A stretch of 6,407 nt of DNA from Bacteroidota bacterium (lineage in GTDB: Bacteria; Bacteroidota; Rhodothermia; Rhodothermales; UBA10348). The stretch is taken from NCBI GenBank assembly GCA_004356385.1, contig SMXL01000001.1:1-6407 (forward strand), written 5' to 3'. Positions within the stretch are counted from its first letter, which is position 1, and every line of letters starts with the position of its first letter. This document shows positions 1-6,257 of the stretch, one piece after another. The translations under genes were made by a program, and so were the position numbers. Under the pieces are notes generated by a model. That model was not told the origin of the DNA and did no database searches. It saw only the letters and a list, made by a program, of their open reading frames with translations.

Positions 1-1
1 G

Positions 2-193
2 GGTCAGATCTATGGAGAGACCGGACCATTTGGATACAACATCTCAAGGGATCCGGTACACGTCCACGATTTTCAGGCCACGCTACTTCATCTCTTGGGA
101 GTCGATCACGAGCGGATGACTTTTCTTCATCAGGGGCGGAGGTATCGGCTGACGGATGTGCACGGTGAAGTTGTCAAAGGCCTACTCGCGTAG
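2..193 (+). CDS. DUF1501 family protein, C-terminal fragment
   Basis: This is the last 63 codons of a gene that begins before the window, read in the frame starting at base 2 and ending with TAG at 191-193. The residues HDFQATLLHLLGVDHERMTF followed by a QGRRYRLTDVHGEVVKGLLA tail match the highly conserved end of DUF1501 proteins, a sulfatase/alkaline-phosphatase-like family usually about 450-500 residues long. Known members often carry a Tat signal and sit next to PSCyt1/DUF1549/DUF1553 genes; their reaction is unproven. The N-terminus and metal-binding core lie outside the window, so activity cannot be judged. It converges with the DUF5916 gene, with only 26 bases between the two stop codons. 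The fragment reads cleanly with no frameshift. The family call is strong; the function is inferred only from the fold. Confidence 0.88.
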   Translation, partial: GQIYGETGPFGYNISRDPVHVHDFQATLLHLLGVDHERMTFLHQGRRYRLTDVHGEVVKGLLA

Positions 194-219
194 AACTACT
201 CGCATGGCCGCCTCCCCGG

Positions 220-2481
220 CTACTCGAAAACGTCGAATAAATGGGTGTATTTTACGGTCAGACCCTTGTTGAGCACCAGCCCGGGCCAACCGTCGATCAG
301 GTTGGTCTGATTGTAGACGACGAAGAGTCCGGTATTGGCGGCTCTCAGCCAACCGAATCGAGCATTCGCAGACCAGATGTCGTCGCTGTCGTTGTATTGG
401 CCGAGTAGTTGAATGAAAACGCGTGTAGAAAACGAATAGTTTACGCGGACGCGAAATAGATTGGTTGTGAATGATCCACCGGGAAGGTCCACCTGGTTGT
501 AGCTAAGGCTAAATTCTGTGGACAAGGCTTCTCCCTTTCTAATTTTCAGCGACGGAGAAAGCGAAACCTTATCTCCACCGAAAAAGCCACCGACCGTCGT
601 TCGTATGCGGACGTTTACTGGATCACTACTATCTGTCTGGGCGACGATTGCAATTTCAGTGTGGTCGTAGGTATCCGCGGGGACTATGACGCCGTCCGAA
701 ATCTCAAACTCCTCTCTCACCCCGTCTCGCCGAATATTGAAGCCTGTGTGGATTTCCCAGGCATTCTTGAATTCCCAGTGGGAATCCAGATGCACATATC
801 CAGTTTCCTGAAACGCATCATCTCGACCCCAATATCCCCACATACTGGTGTGAGGCCTTATCTCCTGAAGGGAAAGAAAATCGTTGGGACGGATTCGAGA
901 GAAAATGGAAAGGGATGCCTTACGATAATTACTTCGTCGAAGGAACCCGATCTCTGGATTAAAATGGTTAGCGACTTCCGTATAGCCTCCTGAATACGTG
1001 ACCGATTCAGTCGAGTACGATCCATCTACCCGAAAGGCAAACTCGTTATCCGACACATCCGGGGTAACGGACTGGGCAAAAAAGCCTTTGATGTGACCGT
1101 TTACTCCAATTCCCAGTTGACCATCAACCGATAAGAGACGGTTATAGTCGTTGTCTTCAGCGAGTTTGCCCGTGCCCTGACGATTGGTAAACAACAGGCC
1201 CAGGGAGGATCTGTTTTTAAATTCTCTGACCACACGCGCAACGCCAAAATTGTTGGACTGAATGTCGTCTCCCACCGATTCAGTCTGCATTTCGAGCAAG
1301 CCCACTTTGAACGCACCAACCTGTCCAGAAAGCCTTCCACCCGCCACGATCGGAACCGATCCTCCGTTCTCGTCAATGCCAATACGCCGACTGAAAAAGA
1401 GTTCTACTTCGCTTCTTTCACCCACTGAAAAAAGTCCAGCATTCTCCAGGAAAAACGGCCGCTTTTCCGGAAAAAACAGCGAGAAGCGATCGAGATTTAC
1501 TTGTTGCTCGTCAACTTCAACCTGGGCGAAATCTGTGTTGTACGTAGCATCCAGGGTCAAACTCGAAGTGACGCTGTACTTAAGATCCAATCCGAAATCG
1601 CCGGTGTTTTCCAATTCAGAATCCACGATTTCGTAGTCTTGCTGACTGTTGGACAGCACATACGGCATGATTTTTAAATTTCTGGGACTCGGAACCTGGA
1701 TTCCCCGGACCTCGCCAGCGAGTGCAACGCGTGTCAAGGTGTATTGCCGGGGGAGAGGCGCCCAGAATGACTTTTCATTTCGCCGCCGGATGTTGCGCTG
1801 GAAATTGATGCCCCAGGTCTGAATGTCGGTGCCCGGAAATCGAAGCGTTCGAAAAGGGATCGCGAATTCAACGCTCCAACCGGATTCTGTTGTGATGGTC
1901 GCGACTTCCCAGGCTCCATCCCAGTTCAGATTAAGTCCGCCACCGGATCCTCGTCGTTGCCGGCCACCGCCAAAACTACCGCCGCCCCCACCGCCAAAAC
2001 CACCTTGACCTGCGTTTGTCACTTGAGCGTCGTACTCGATTCCAGCGGGATTCGTGCCAAATACAAACCCGTTTTGGCTGTCTCGATACGTATCTAGAAT
2101 GAATCTGAAACTATCGGTGTCGTCAAGTGACGCATCTCGCCTACTGTCGGAAACGATAATATCCTGTGGATTTCGATCGTATAGAATAGCCGAGACGTAA
2201 AAGGTCTCTTTCGTATAGGCAATACGAATCTCGGTTCGTTCGGACGCCGGCTCTCCGTCGTTCGGCGCCTGCTGCCAGAATGTGTCGAAGGCCGGTACGT
2301 TCGACCAAGCGGGATCGCCTGACACCAATCCGTCGAGAACAGGCGCCTCATCAAGAAGAGTCGCAGTCATCACAGGGCGACCAGCGATTTCCGACACGGT
2401 CTGCTGAGCTACGGCGGAGACCAATAGAAACTGAGTGGACGCGAATACCAGAGCGATTCGCACGAACGCCTTACAAATCAT
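220..2481 (-). CDS. Exported CBM9-like / DUF5916 outer-membrane beta-barrel protein
   Basis: This 753-residue protein starts with a signal peptide: a hydrophobic stretch at about 7-24 and a likely cut after A25 in SAVA-QQ. Residues about 38-255 resemble a carbohydrate-binding module 9-like domain (APVLDGLVSGDPAWSNVPAF, later GWSVEFAIPFRTLRF). From about 265 to the end lies the DUF5916 region, with the family hallmark FPEKRPFFLEN at 337-347 and many alternating polar/hydrophobic strands that suggest a barrel in the outer membrane. The length is normal for the family. A glycine-rich loop at about 158-183 interrupts the CBM9-like domain. The start is the ATG just before the signal peptide; upstream (GTGCGGCACAA) there is no Shine-Dalgarno match. 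It lies 78 bases downstream of the propeller gene on the same strand, so co-transcription is possible. Known members are uncharacterised; a role in binding or passing a glycan or other polymer product is inference. Confidence 0.9.
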   Translation of the reverse strand: MICKAFVRIALVFASTQFLLVSAVAQQTVSEIAGRPVMTATLLDEAPVLDGLVSGDPAWSNVPAFDTFWQQAPNDGEPASERTEIRIAYTKETFYVSAILYDRNPQDIIVSDSRRDASLDDTDSFRFILDTYRDSQNGFVFGTNPAGIEYDAQVTNAGQGGFGGGGGGSFGGGRQRRGSGGGLNLNWDGAWEVATITTESGWSVEFAIPFRTLRFPGTDIQTWGINFQRNIRRRNEKSFWAPLPRQYTLTRVALAGEVRGIQVPSPRNLKIMPYVLSNSQQDYEIVDSELENTGDFGLDLKYSVTSSLTLDATYNTDFAQVEVDEQQVNLDRFSLFFPEKRPFFLENAGLFSVGERSEVELFFSRRIGIDENGGSVPIVAGGRLSGQVGAFKVGLLEMQTESVGDDIQSNNFGVARVVREFKNRSSLGLLFTNRQGTGKLAEDNDYNRLLSVDGQLGIGVNGHIKGFFAQSVTPDVSDNEFAFRVDGSYSTESVTYSGGYTEVANHFNPEIGFLRRSNYRKASLSIFSRIRPNDFLSLQEIRPHTSMWGYWGRDDAFQETGYVHLDSHWEFKNAWEIHTGFNIRRDGVREEFEISDGVIVPADTYDHTEIAIVAQTDSSDPVNVRIRTTVGGFFGGDKVSLSPSLKIRKGEALSTEFSLSYNQVDLPGGSFTTNLFRVRVNYSFSTRVFIQLLGQYNDSDDIWSANARFGWLRAANTGLFVVYNQTNLIDGWPGLVLNKGLTVKYTHLFDVFE
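1935..2010 (-). repeat. Glycine-rich low-complexity tract within the DUF5916 gene
   Basis: Codons about 158-183 encode a run dominated by glycine, with GGFGGGGGGSFGGG followed by RQRRGSGGG. On the plus strand the 12-mer CACCGCCAAAAC occurs at 1965-1976 and again at 1989-2000, exactly 24 bases apart, so the tract probably grew by in-frame duplication. Glycine-rich loops at this place are seen in other DUF5916 proteins, and a flexible exposed linker is the likely role. Confidence 0.75.
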
Positions 2482-2559
2482 TTGTGCCGCACTTAAGCTT
2501 CAAGAGAAAAACGGAGAGAAACTAATCCAAAGATACGCTGGAAGTCGAATTGCGTTGGA
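2482..2559. other. Intergenic spacer between propeller and DUF5916 genes
   Basis: These 78 bases separate two minus-strand genes. Read on the minus strand, the part nearest the DUF5916 start is pyrimidine-rich (GTTTCTCTCCGTTTTTCTC) and then contains AAGCTTAAG, with no ribosome binding site visible. TATCTTTG at 2528-2535 on the minus strand fits the Bacteroidota -7 consensus TAnnTTTG, but no matching -33 TTG/TTTG lies about 20 bases before it. The spacer could therefore hold a weak promoter, a weak terminator (see 2523-2562) or simple operon spacing. Confidence 0.4.
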
Positions 2560-2562
2560 TTA
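2523..2562 (-). terminator. Possible weak terminator hairpin after the propeller gene
   Basis: On the minus strand TAATCCAA (2562-2555, including the TAA stop of the propeller gene) is an exact 8-base inverted repeat of TTGGATTA (2530-2523), with a 24-base loop holding a further CGC/GCG pair. A T-rich run follows. The stem is AT-rich, the loop is long, and the T-run is broken by C and G, so this is not a standard intrinsic terminator. It may only reduce read-through into the DUF5916 gene, or may be chance. Confidence 0.25.
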
Positions 2563-3645
2563 TACTCGAACCAGCTTTATGGGATACGATTGTTCTGCAT
2601 TCCATTGACAGACGTACAGATTTTTATCGTCATCCACACAAACGTCGTGGCAGTGCATAAATACCGGAGACTCCTGAACCATCAATTGCAACTGGCCTTC
2701 TTCATAGACAGGAGCGGTTCCACCCGGGTTAGAGACGACATGATTCTGACCATCGAGTATCGTAACAAATCCCGACCTCGGGGTCTGATTCAGGTATCGA
2801 AGGCGAGACCAGCATACGCCTGAATAAAGGATATCATCATCGATTACAGCTCTACAGACGAACGCCCCCGGAAGAAATACCGAAGACAGATATTCGCCGT
2901 CTAACGAAAACCGTTTGAACGAGTTGTGAGTCCTGGACGTACAGATCAAAGATGGCTCCTCTTCTCGGCGAAAGTCCAGGCAAACACCGTGTACTGTTTG
3001 GAATTGGGAGTCCCCGTCGCCCTTCCCTCCGAATTTCCGTATGAATTCTCCATCCTGCGAAAACTGAAGAATCCATTGCGAGCCATACCCATCTGCCACA
3101 TAAACATCTCCTGACGGTCCAATCGCTGTCTCTGTTGGATGATAGGGGTCATCCTCTCCATACTCGCCAATTGAATGAGGATTTGGAAATCGCTGGAGAA
3201 CACGGCCGTCCAATGTCGTTTTCACCACCTGGGGATTCCCATCGAAGCCATTGTCGCAGAGGAACAAAAATTCCTCGCCTCCAGCATTCCAGAGCGTCAA
3301 ACCATGTCCAAACGGATACTCCGTACCCCAGGAATCCAAGAGTTTCCCGCCTTTATCATAGATGAGAATATTGTTACTCGTTTCGTCGGTGATCATGATC
3401 AAACGCCCTCGAGAATCCTGAACCATTTCGTGGCAATTTTTCACAGGAGTCTGTCTGGAATCGAGTGTCCCCCATTCTTTCTCGACGCGGTACCGAAAAT
3501 CGCCGTGACCGATTATTTCCTCTCCCAATCGTGGCGTACGTATAATATTTATCATCGTAGCAGGAAAGAAGCTGGATCCGCTTGCTGCTATGGCAGTGCG
3601 TTTCAAGAAGTTTCGCCGAGACAAGTAAGAGCTCTTCTCTTTCAT
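2560..3645 (-). CDS. Tat-exported NHL beta-propeller, peptidyl-hydroxyglycine lyase (PAL)-like
   Basis: This 361-residue protein is exported folded: its N-terminus has the perfect twin-arginine motif SRRNFLK at 9-15, followed by a hydrophobic stretch to about 31. Four to six NHL blades fill about 65-361; examples are the parallel blade starts NCHEMVQDSRGRL (70-82) and HCHDVCVDDDKNL (331-343), and VYVADGYGSQWILQFSQDGE (181-200). From memory, these line up with animal PAL: H114 (GHGL), H219 (VHGV) and H333 (CHDV) at the three zinc histidines, Y187 (DGY) at the catalytic tyrosine, and R238 at an active-site arginine. A second catalytic arginine in the first blade is not evident. PAL cleaves peptidyl-hydroxyglycine to amide and glyoxylate; the bacterial substrate is unknown. 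The ATG at 3645 was chosen because it sets the Tat motif 9 residues in; the frame stays open for 83 more codons upstream, but that part is not protein-like and overlaps the divergent gene. Nine cysteines are unusual for an exported protein. Confidence 0.85.
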   Translation of the reverse strand: MKEKSSYLSRRNFLKRTAIAASGSSFFPATMINIIRTPRLGEEIIGHGDFRYRVEKEWGTLDSRQTPVKNCHEMVQDSRGRLIMITDETSNNILIYDKGGKLLDSWGTEYPFGHGLTLWNAGGEEFLFLCDNGFDGNPQVVKTTLDGRVLQRFPNPHSIGEYGEDDPYHPTETAIGPSGDVYVADGYGSQWILQFSQDGEFIRKFGGKGDGDSQFQTVHGVCLDFRREEEPSLICTSRTHNSFKRFSLDGEYLSSVFLPGAFVCRAVIDDDILYSGVCWSRLRYLNQTPRSGFVTILDGQNHVVSNPGGTAPVYEEGQLQLMVQESPVFMHCHDVCVDDDKNLYVCQWNAEQSYPIKLVRV

Positions 3646-3793
3646 AAGAACGCGCTTGTTAAGGGCTCGGACTCGTGGGATGCCAGACCGGGCTTCAGGA
3701 TGGAAGAAGAATAAGCGTCGCCTCTCACTATTCCATGTCCAATCTGCTATTTTCTCCCTTCGATATGTGACGGATACCTTTTCTGACGATCGG
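3646..3793. other. Divergent intergenic region between propeller and cytochrome genes
   Basis: These 148 bases lie between two divergent start codons and must contain promoters for both directions unless either gene has a more distant start. Both neighbouring reading frames stay open across it, but the predicted residues are rich in arginine and phenylalanine without family similarity, so I treat it as non-coding. No strong ribosome binding site is seen on either side (CTGACGATCGG before the rightward ATG, CGCGTTCTT before the leftward ATG). No clear operator palindrome is visible. Confidence 0.55.
3750..3782 (+). promoter_or_regulatory. Candidate Bacteroidota-type promoter for the DUF2231-cytochrome gene
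   Basis: TTTT at 3750-3753 and TACCTTTT at 3775-3782 resemble the -33 (TTTG) and -7 (TAnnTTTG) elements of Bacteroidota housekeeping promoters, separated by 21 bases. The -7 match ends 11 bases before the ATG at 3794, which would give a very short leader. Each element has one mismatch, so this is only a suggestion. Confidence 0.22.
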
Positions 3794-5287
3794 ATGAATA
3801 ACCTAGCGACTGAAAGTGAACACGGAAAAAGAGCGGGATGGATCCTGGTCGCGGGTTTGGTTGGTATTCTACTGATGTGGACGACGGGCTTCACGATTGG
3901 CCGGTCTTCGGATTTAGCATTATTACTCGGAAGATTTCACCCATCATTGGTCCATTTTCCGATAGGGATTCTGGTTTTCGCCATCGCTCTGGACGGATGG
4001 AGTCGATTCCGATCCGAAAAAATGTTGGAACAGGGCGTAGTCCTCGCGTTTCTTGTCGGGACATGGGCCACCATTCTTTCAGTCGCGGTCGGACTGCACC
4101 TGGAAACGGGCGGCGGATATGATTTATCGACGATACGACTCCATAAAATTTTCGGATTTTCGTTAGCGGCGCTTGGAACGCTCGCATATCTAATGAAATC
4201 CGGCTTTTTTCAGGGGCACAAGAATTCCAAATCGTTTTCAGGGGTCGCCGCCGGGATACTCATATGTATCATTTTGGGCGGACATTTTGGCGGCGATATG
4301 ACGTACCAGGAGGGGTACCTGACTCGCTATGCACCGGATGGCGTTCGCAATCTCATGGGCTTGCCTCCAAAGAAAGATCTAGGGAAAATCTCTCTGTCCG
4401 ACCCATCCGCCGCCGGGGTGTATGCCGTTCTTGTTGATCCCATATTTCAGCACCGGTGTGTGACTTGTCACAACTCCAAGACACACGAGGGGGGACTTTC
4501 GCTCGAAAACTCCACGGACATTTTAGCGGGCGGGAAGGACGGAGAAGTAGTCGTTTCAGGACGTTCGGATCGAAGCGAACTAGTGCGGCGCATCTGGTTG
4601 CCGCTGAACCACGCTGACCACATGCCACCCGAAAGCCGACGTCAGGTGACCATCGCGGAGGCGGCCTTGATACGATGGTGGATTGATCAAGGGGCTTCGT
4701 TTGAGCAAGAAATTGGAGAGGCATCCATTACGCCCGAAATTGAGGCCATTCTCGAAGGGCTATCCATTGGCGATATCCGGCACGGGATCTTTGCGATCGA
4801 TGTGTTTGACCCTGATTCGACCGAACTAACAACGCTCACGCGATCGGGTCTACGTGTTTCCCGCCTCTCTGAAACAGAAAATTACCTGCACGTTATTTGC
4901 CCGCGCGCTTCGTCCTGTTTGACAGCCGAAGCGACTGACGCCATGGAAGCGATCAGTCAGAATATTGCGTGGTTGGATCTGGGGGAGAGCGTCGTCTCAA
5001 GCACGTCTCTTTCATTTATATCCAGGTTGACACATATGACTCGTCTTCACCTGGATCAGACAGACGTTTCGGATGAAGCCTTGGATTACGTCGGCGAGCT
5101 TCAATTCCTGGAGTATCTCAATCTGTATGGCACTTCGATAACCGATGAAGGACTCACGCGGTTAGAGGGCATCGAGTCGCTTCGTTCTTTATTTATCTGG
5201 CAGACCCATACGACAGCCCAGGGAATTGAGAGGTTGCAGAGAGCGCTTCCGAATCTGGACATAAACACGGGCCAGTCCAGCAACTAG
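3794..5287 (+). CDS. DUF2231 - planctomycete-type cytochrome c - leucine-rich repeat membrane protein
   Basis: This 497-residue protein has three parts. Five membrane helices (about 16-33, 52-68, 82-101, 119-134, 148-167) form a DUF2231 domain with the signatures FHPSLVHFPIG (48-58) and GGHFGGDMTYQEGYL (162-176). A single-heme PSCyt1 domain follows at about 205-305, with the heme motif CVTCH at 222-226 and a likely distal ligand M277 in DHMPPES. The end, about 393-496, holds four leucine-rich repeats of about 24 residues, such as RLHLDQTDVSDEAL and YLNLYGTSITDEGL. Lysine and arginine in the predicted inner loops (69-81, 135-147) and an odd helix count place the heme and LRR parts in the periplasm, as cytochrome c maturation needs. 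The ATG at 3794 is preferred because the hydrophobic helix begins 15 residues later; the open frame upstream to 3656 overlaps the divergent promoter region. Its likely role is electron transfer linked to the exported enzymes around it; partner and substrate are unknown. Confidence 0.88.
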   Translation: MNNLATESEHGKRAGWILVAGLVGILLMWTTGFTIGRSSDLALLLGRFHPSLVHFPIGILVFAIALDGWSRFRSEKMLEQGVVLAFLVGTWATILSVAVGLHLETGGGYDLSTIRLHKIFGFSLAALGTLAYLMKSGFFQGHKNSKSFSGVAAGILICIILGGHFGGDMTYQEGYLTRYAPDGVRNLMGLPPKKDLGKISLSDPSAAGVYAVLVDPIFQHRCVTCHNSKTHEGGLSLENSTDILAGGKDGEVVVSGRSDRSELVRRIWLPLNHADHMPPESRRQVTIAEAALIRWWIDQGASFEQEIGEASITPEIEAILEGLSIGDIRHGIFAIDVFDPDSTELTTLTRSGLRVSRLSETENYLHVICPRASSCLTAEATDAMEAISQNIAWLDLGESVVSSTSLSFISRLTHMTRLHLDQTDVSDEALDYVGELQFLEYLNLYGTSITDEGLTRLEGIESLRSLFIWQTHTTAQGIERLQRALPNLDINTGQSSN

Positions 5288-5344
5288 TCTCGAGAGCTTC
5301 CGTACGGTCTCGTGTGATTCACTTTGTACGTCTTCAGCGATTCC
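5288..5344 (+). other. Short spacer between cytochrome and esterase genes
   Basis: These 57 bases sit between two rightward genes and hold no strong terminator, which fits co-transcription. CGAGA at 5291-5295 and TCTCG at 5308-5312 are inverted copies flanking the palindrome CCGTACGG (5300-5307), but the structure needs a four-base bulge and no T-run follows. No Shine-Dalgarno sequence is seen before the esterase start. Confidence 0.45.
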
Positions 5345-6166
5345 ATGCGATCCCGTATTCAAGCGGTACCCCTGTTTTCCTTTTTATCGACATCTTTGGC
5401 AGCGTGTTGTGGTGTTTTTTTCACTGTGTTTTTCGCCGTTTTTTCCGCGTCGGGGCAATCCTCGCGAAATTCGGCTGGAATCCTAACCGACAACCAGATC
5501 ATTACGAGTACCGTGCTCGGTTACGATCTGCAGTATCGTGTTTACCTTCCTGGCGGACATGATTCGTTGAAAAACATTCCTGTCATTTATGTGACGGACG
5601 GTCAGTGGTACATCGATTCGGGAGAAATGCCGGCTCTTTTGGATCGACTGATTGAAGCGGATGAAATTAGGCCCGTCATTGCCGTTTTCATCGACAATCG
5701 GGATCCACACCGGCTTTCCACCAACAGGCGGAACAGCCAGTTCATGTGCAACACGGACTATGTCAGATTCTTTTCCGATGAACTGATTCCGCACATAGAC
5801 GGGGCCTATAATACCCAGGCGAATCGAACCGATAGGGTGATTCTCGGCTTATCGTTCGGCGGACTGAATTCTGTCTGCTTCGGCATACATGGACATGATT
5901 CGTTTGAAGGCATCGCTATTCAATCGCCAGCAATGAGACCAGTGCCTTCCGTCTATTCGAGCTACGAAGACTCAACAAAATTTCCCATCAAGGTATTTTT
6001 GAGCTCAGGGACGTACAGCGATAACGAAGAAAGCACGAGACGCTTAAAGCGGATACTCGAAGCCAAGGGCTATGAAATGAAATACCTGGAAGTGCCGTTC
6101 GAGCACAACTGGGAGAACTGGAAGCCTCTTCTGGACGACGTCCTGTTGTATTATTTCTCTCGTTGA
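5345..6166 (+). CDS. Exported alpha/beta hydrolase, esterase D / enterochelin esterase-like
   Basis: This 273-residue protein has an N-terminal export signal and then a putative esterase (PF00756-type) domain from about 55 to the end. The nucleophile elbow is GLSFGG at 168-173 with S170 as catalytic serine. H254 in PFEHNWENW (251-259) takes the place of the usual GHDW histidine, and D226 in GTYSDNEE is the best acid candidate. Early strands read YRVYLPGG and IPVIYVTDGQWY; the motif NRRNSQFMCNTDY (128-140) is shared with close family members. Enzymes of this fold hydrolyse carboxylic esters, such as siderophore, acetyl or feruloyl esters; the substrate is not readable here. The ATG at 5345 was chosen because its n-region MRSR is basic and precedes the hydrophobic segment; a TTG at 5324 would add seven residues. 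Export is by signal peptidase I after about G37 (SASG-QSS), or as a lipoprotein at LAAC-21. It probably forms an operon with the cytochrome gene 57 bases upstream. Confidence 0.87.
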   Translation: MRSRIQAVPLFSFLSTSLAACCGVFFTVFFAVFSASGQSSRNSAGILTDNQIITSTVLGYDLQYRVYLPGGHDSLKNIPVIYVTDGQWYIDSGEMPALLDRLIEADEIRPVIAVFIDNRDPHRLSTNRRNSQFMCNTDYVRFFSDELIPHIDGAYNTQANRTDRVILGLSFGGLNSVCFGIHGHDSFEGIAIQSPAMRPVPSVYSSYEDSTKFPIKVFLSSGTYSDNEESTRRLKRILEAKGYEMKYLEVPFEHNWENWKPLLDDVLLYYFSR

Positions 6167-6257
6167 GAGGACCTCGAGGCTCCTGTTCAGGAATCTCGTG
6201 ACGATGGGTTCATTTGAGCGTTCACGACGGCTGCGCGGCCGGCCGAACCCGTTCCGA
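6167..6257. other. Convergent intergenic region with possible stem-loop
   Basis: These 91 bases lie between the stop of the esterase and the stop of the PLP enzyme. GATGGGTTC (6203-6211) can pair with GAACCCGTT (6245-6253) over nine bases including two G-T pairs, enclosing a GC-rich loop that ends in the palindrome GGCCGGCC (6237-6244). No T-run follows on either strand, so an intrinsic terminator cannot be claimed. I see nothing else here. Confidence 0.3.

Noticed and set aside
182..226. Three copies of CTACTCG (182, 196, 220) and the small palindrome CTACTCGCGTAG
   Set aside because: The copies are only 7-8 bases, overlap the two convergent stop codons, and the 4-base stem has no T-run, so neither a repeat array nor a terminator is supported.
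661..993. Plus-strand open frame of 110 codons inside the DUF5916 gene
   Set aside because: It is antisense to well-supported DUF5916 coding sequence and shows no recognisable domain; other long antisense frames (for example 1262-1636 and 3175-3714) were rejected for the same reason.
3656..3793. 46-codon N-terminal extension of the cytochrome frame
   Set aside because: It nearly reaches the opposite gene's start, reads as an arginine-rich stretch without family similarity, and leaves no room for promoters; ATG 3794 precedes the first membrane helix suitably.
3646..3894. 83-codon N-terminal extension of the propeller frame
   Set aside because: It would bury the Tat motif about 90 residues in, overlaps the divergent cytochrome gene's start, and has no protein-like composition; the ATG at 3645 gives a normal Tat leader.
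5291..5312. Inverted repeat CGAGA/TCTCG as a terminator between cytochrome and esterase genes
   Set aside because: The stem needs a four-base bulge, the inner palindrome leaves little loop, and no T-run follows.
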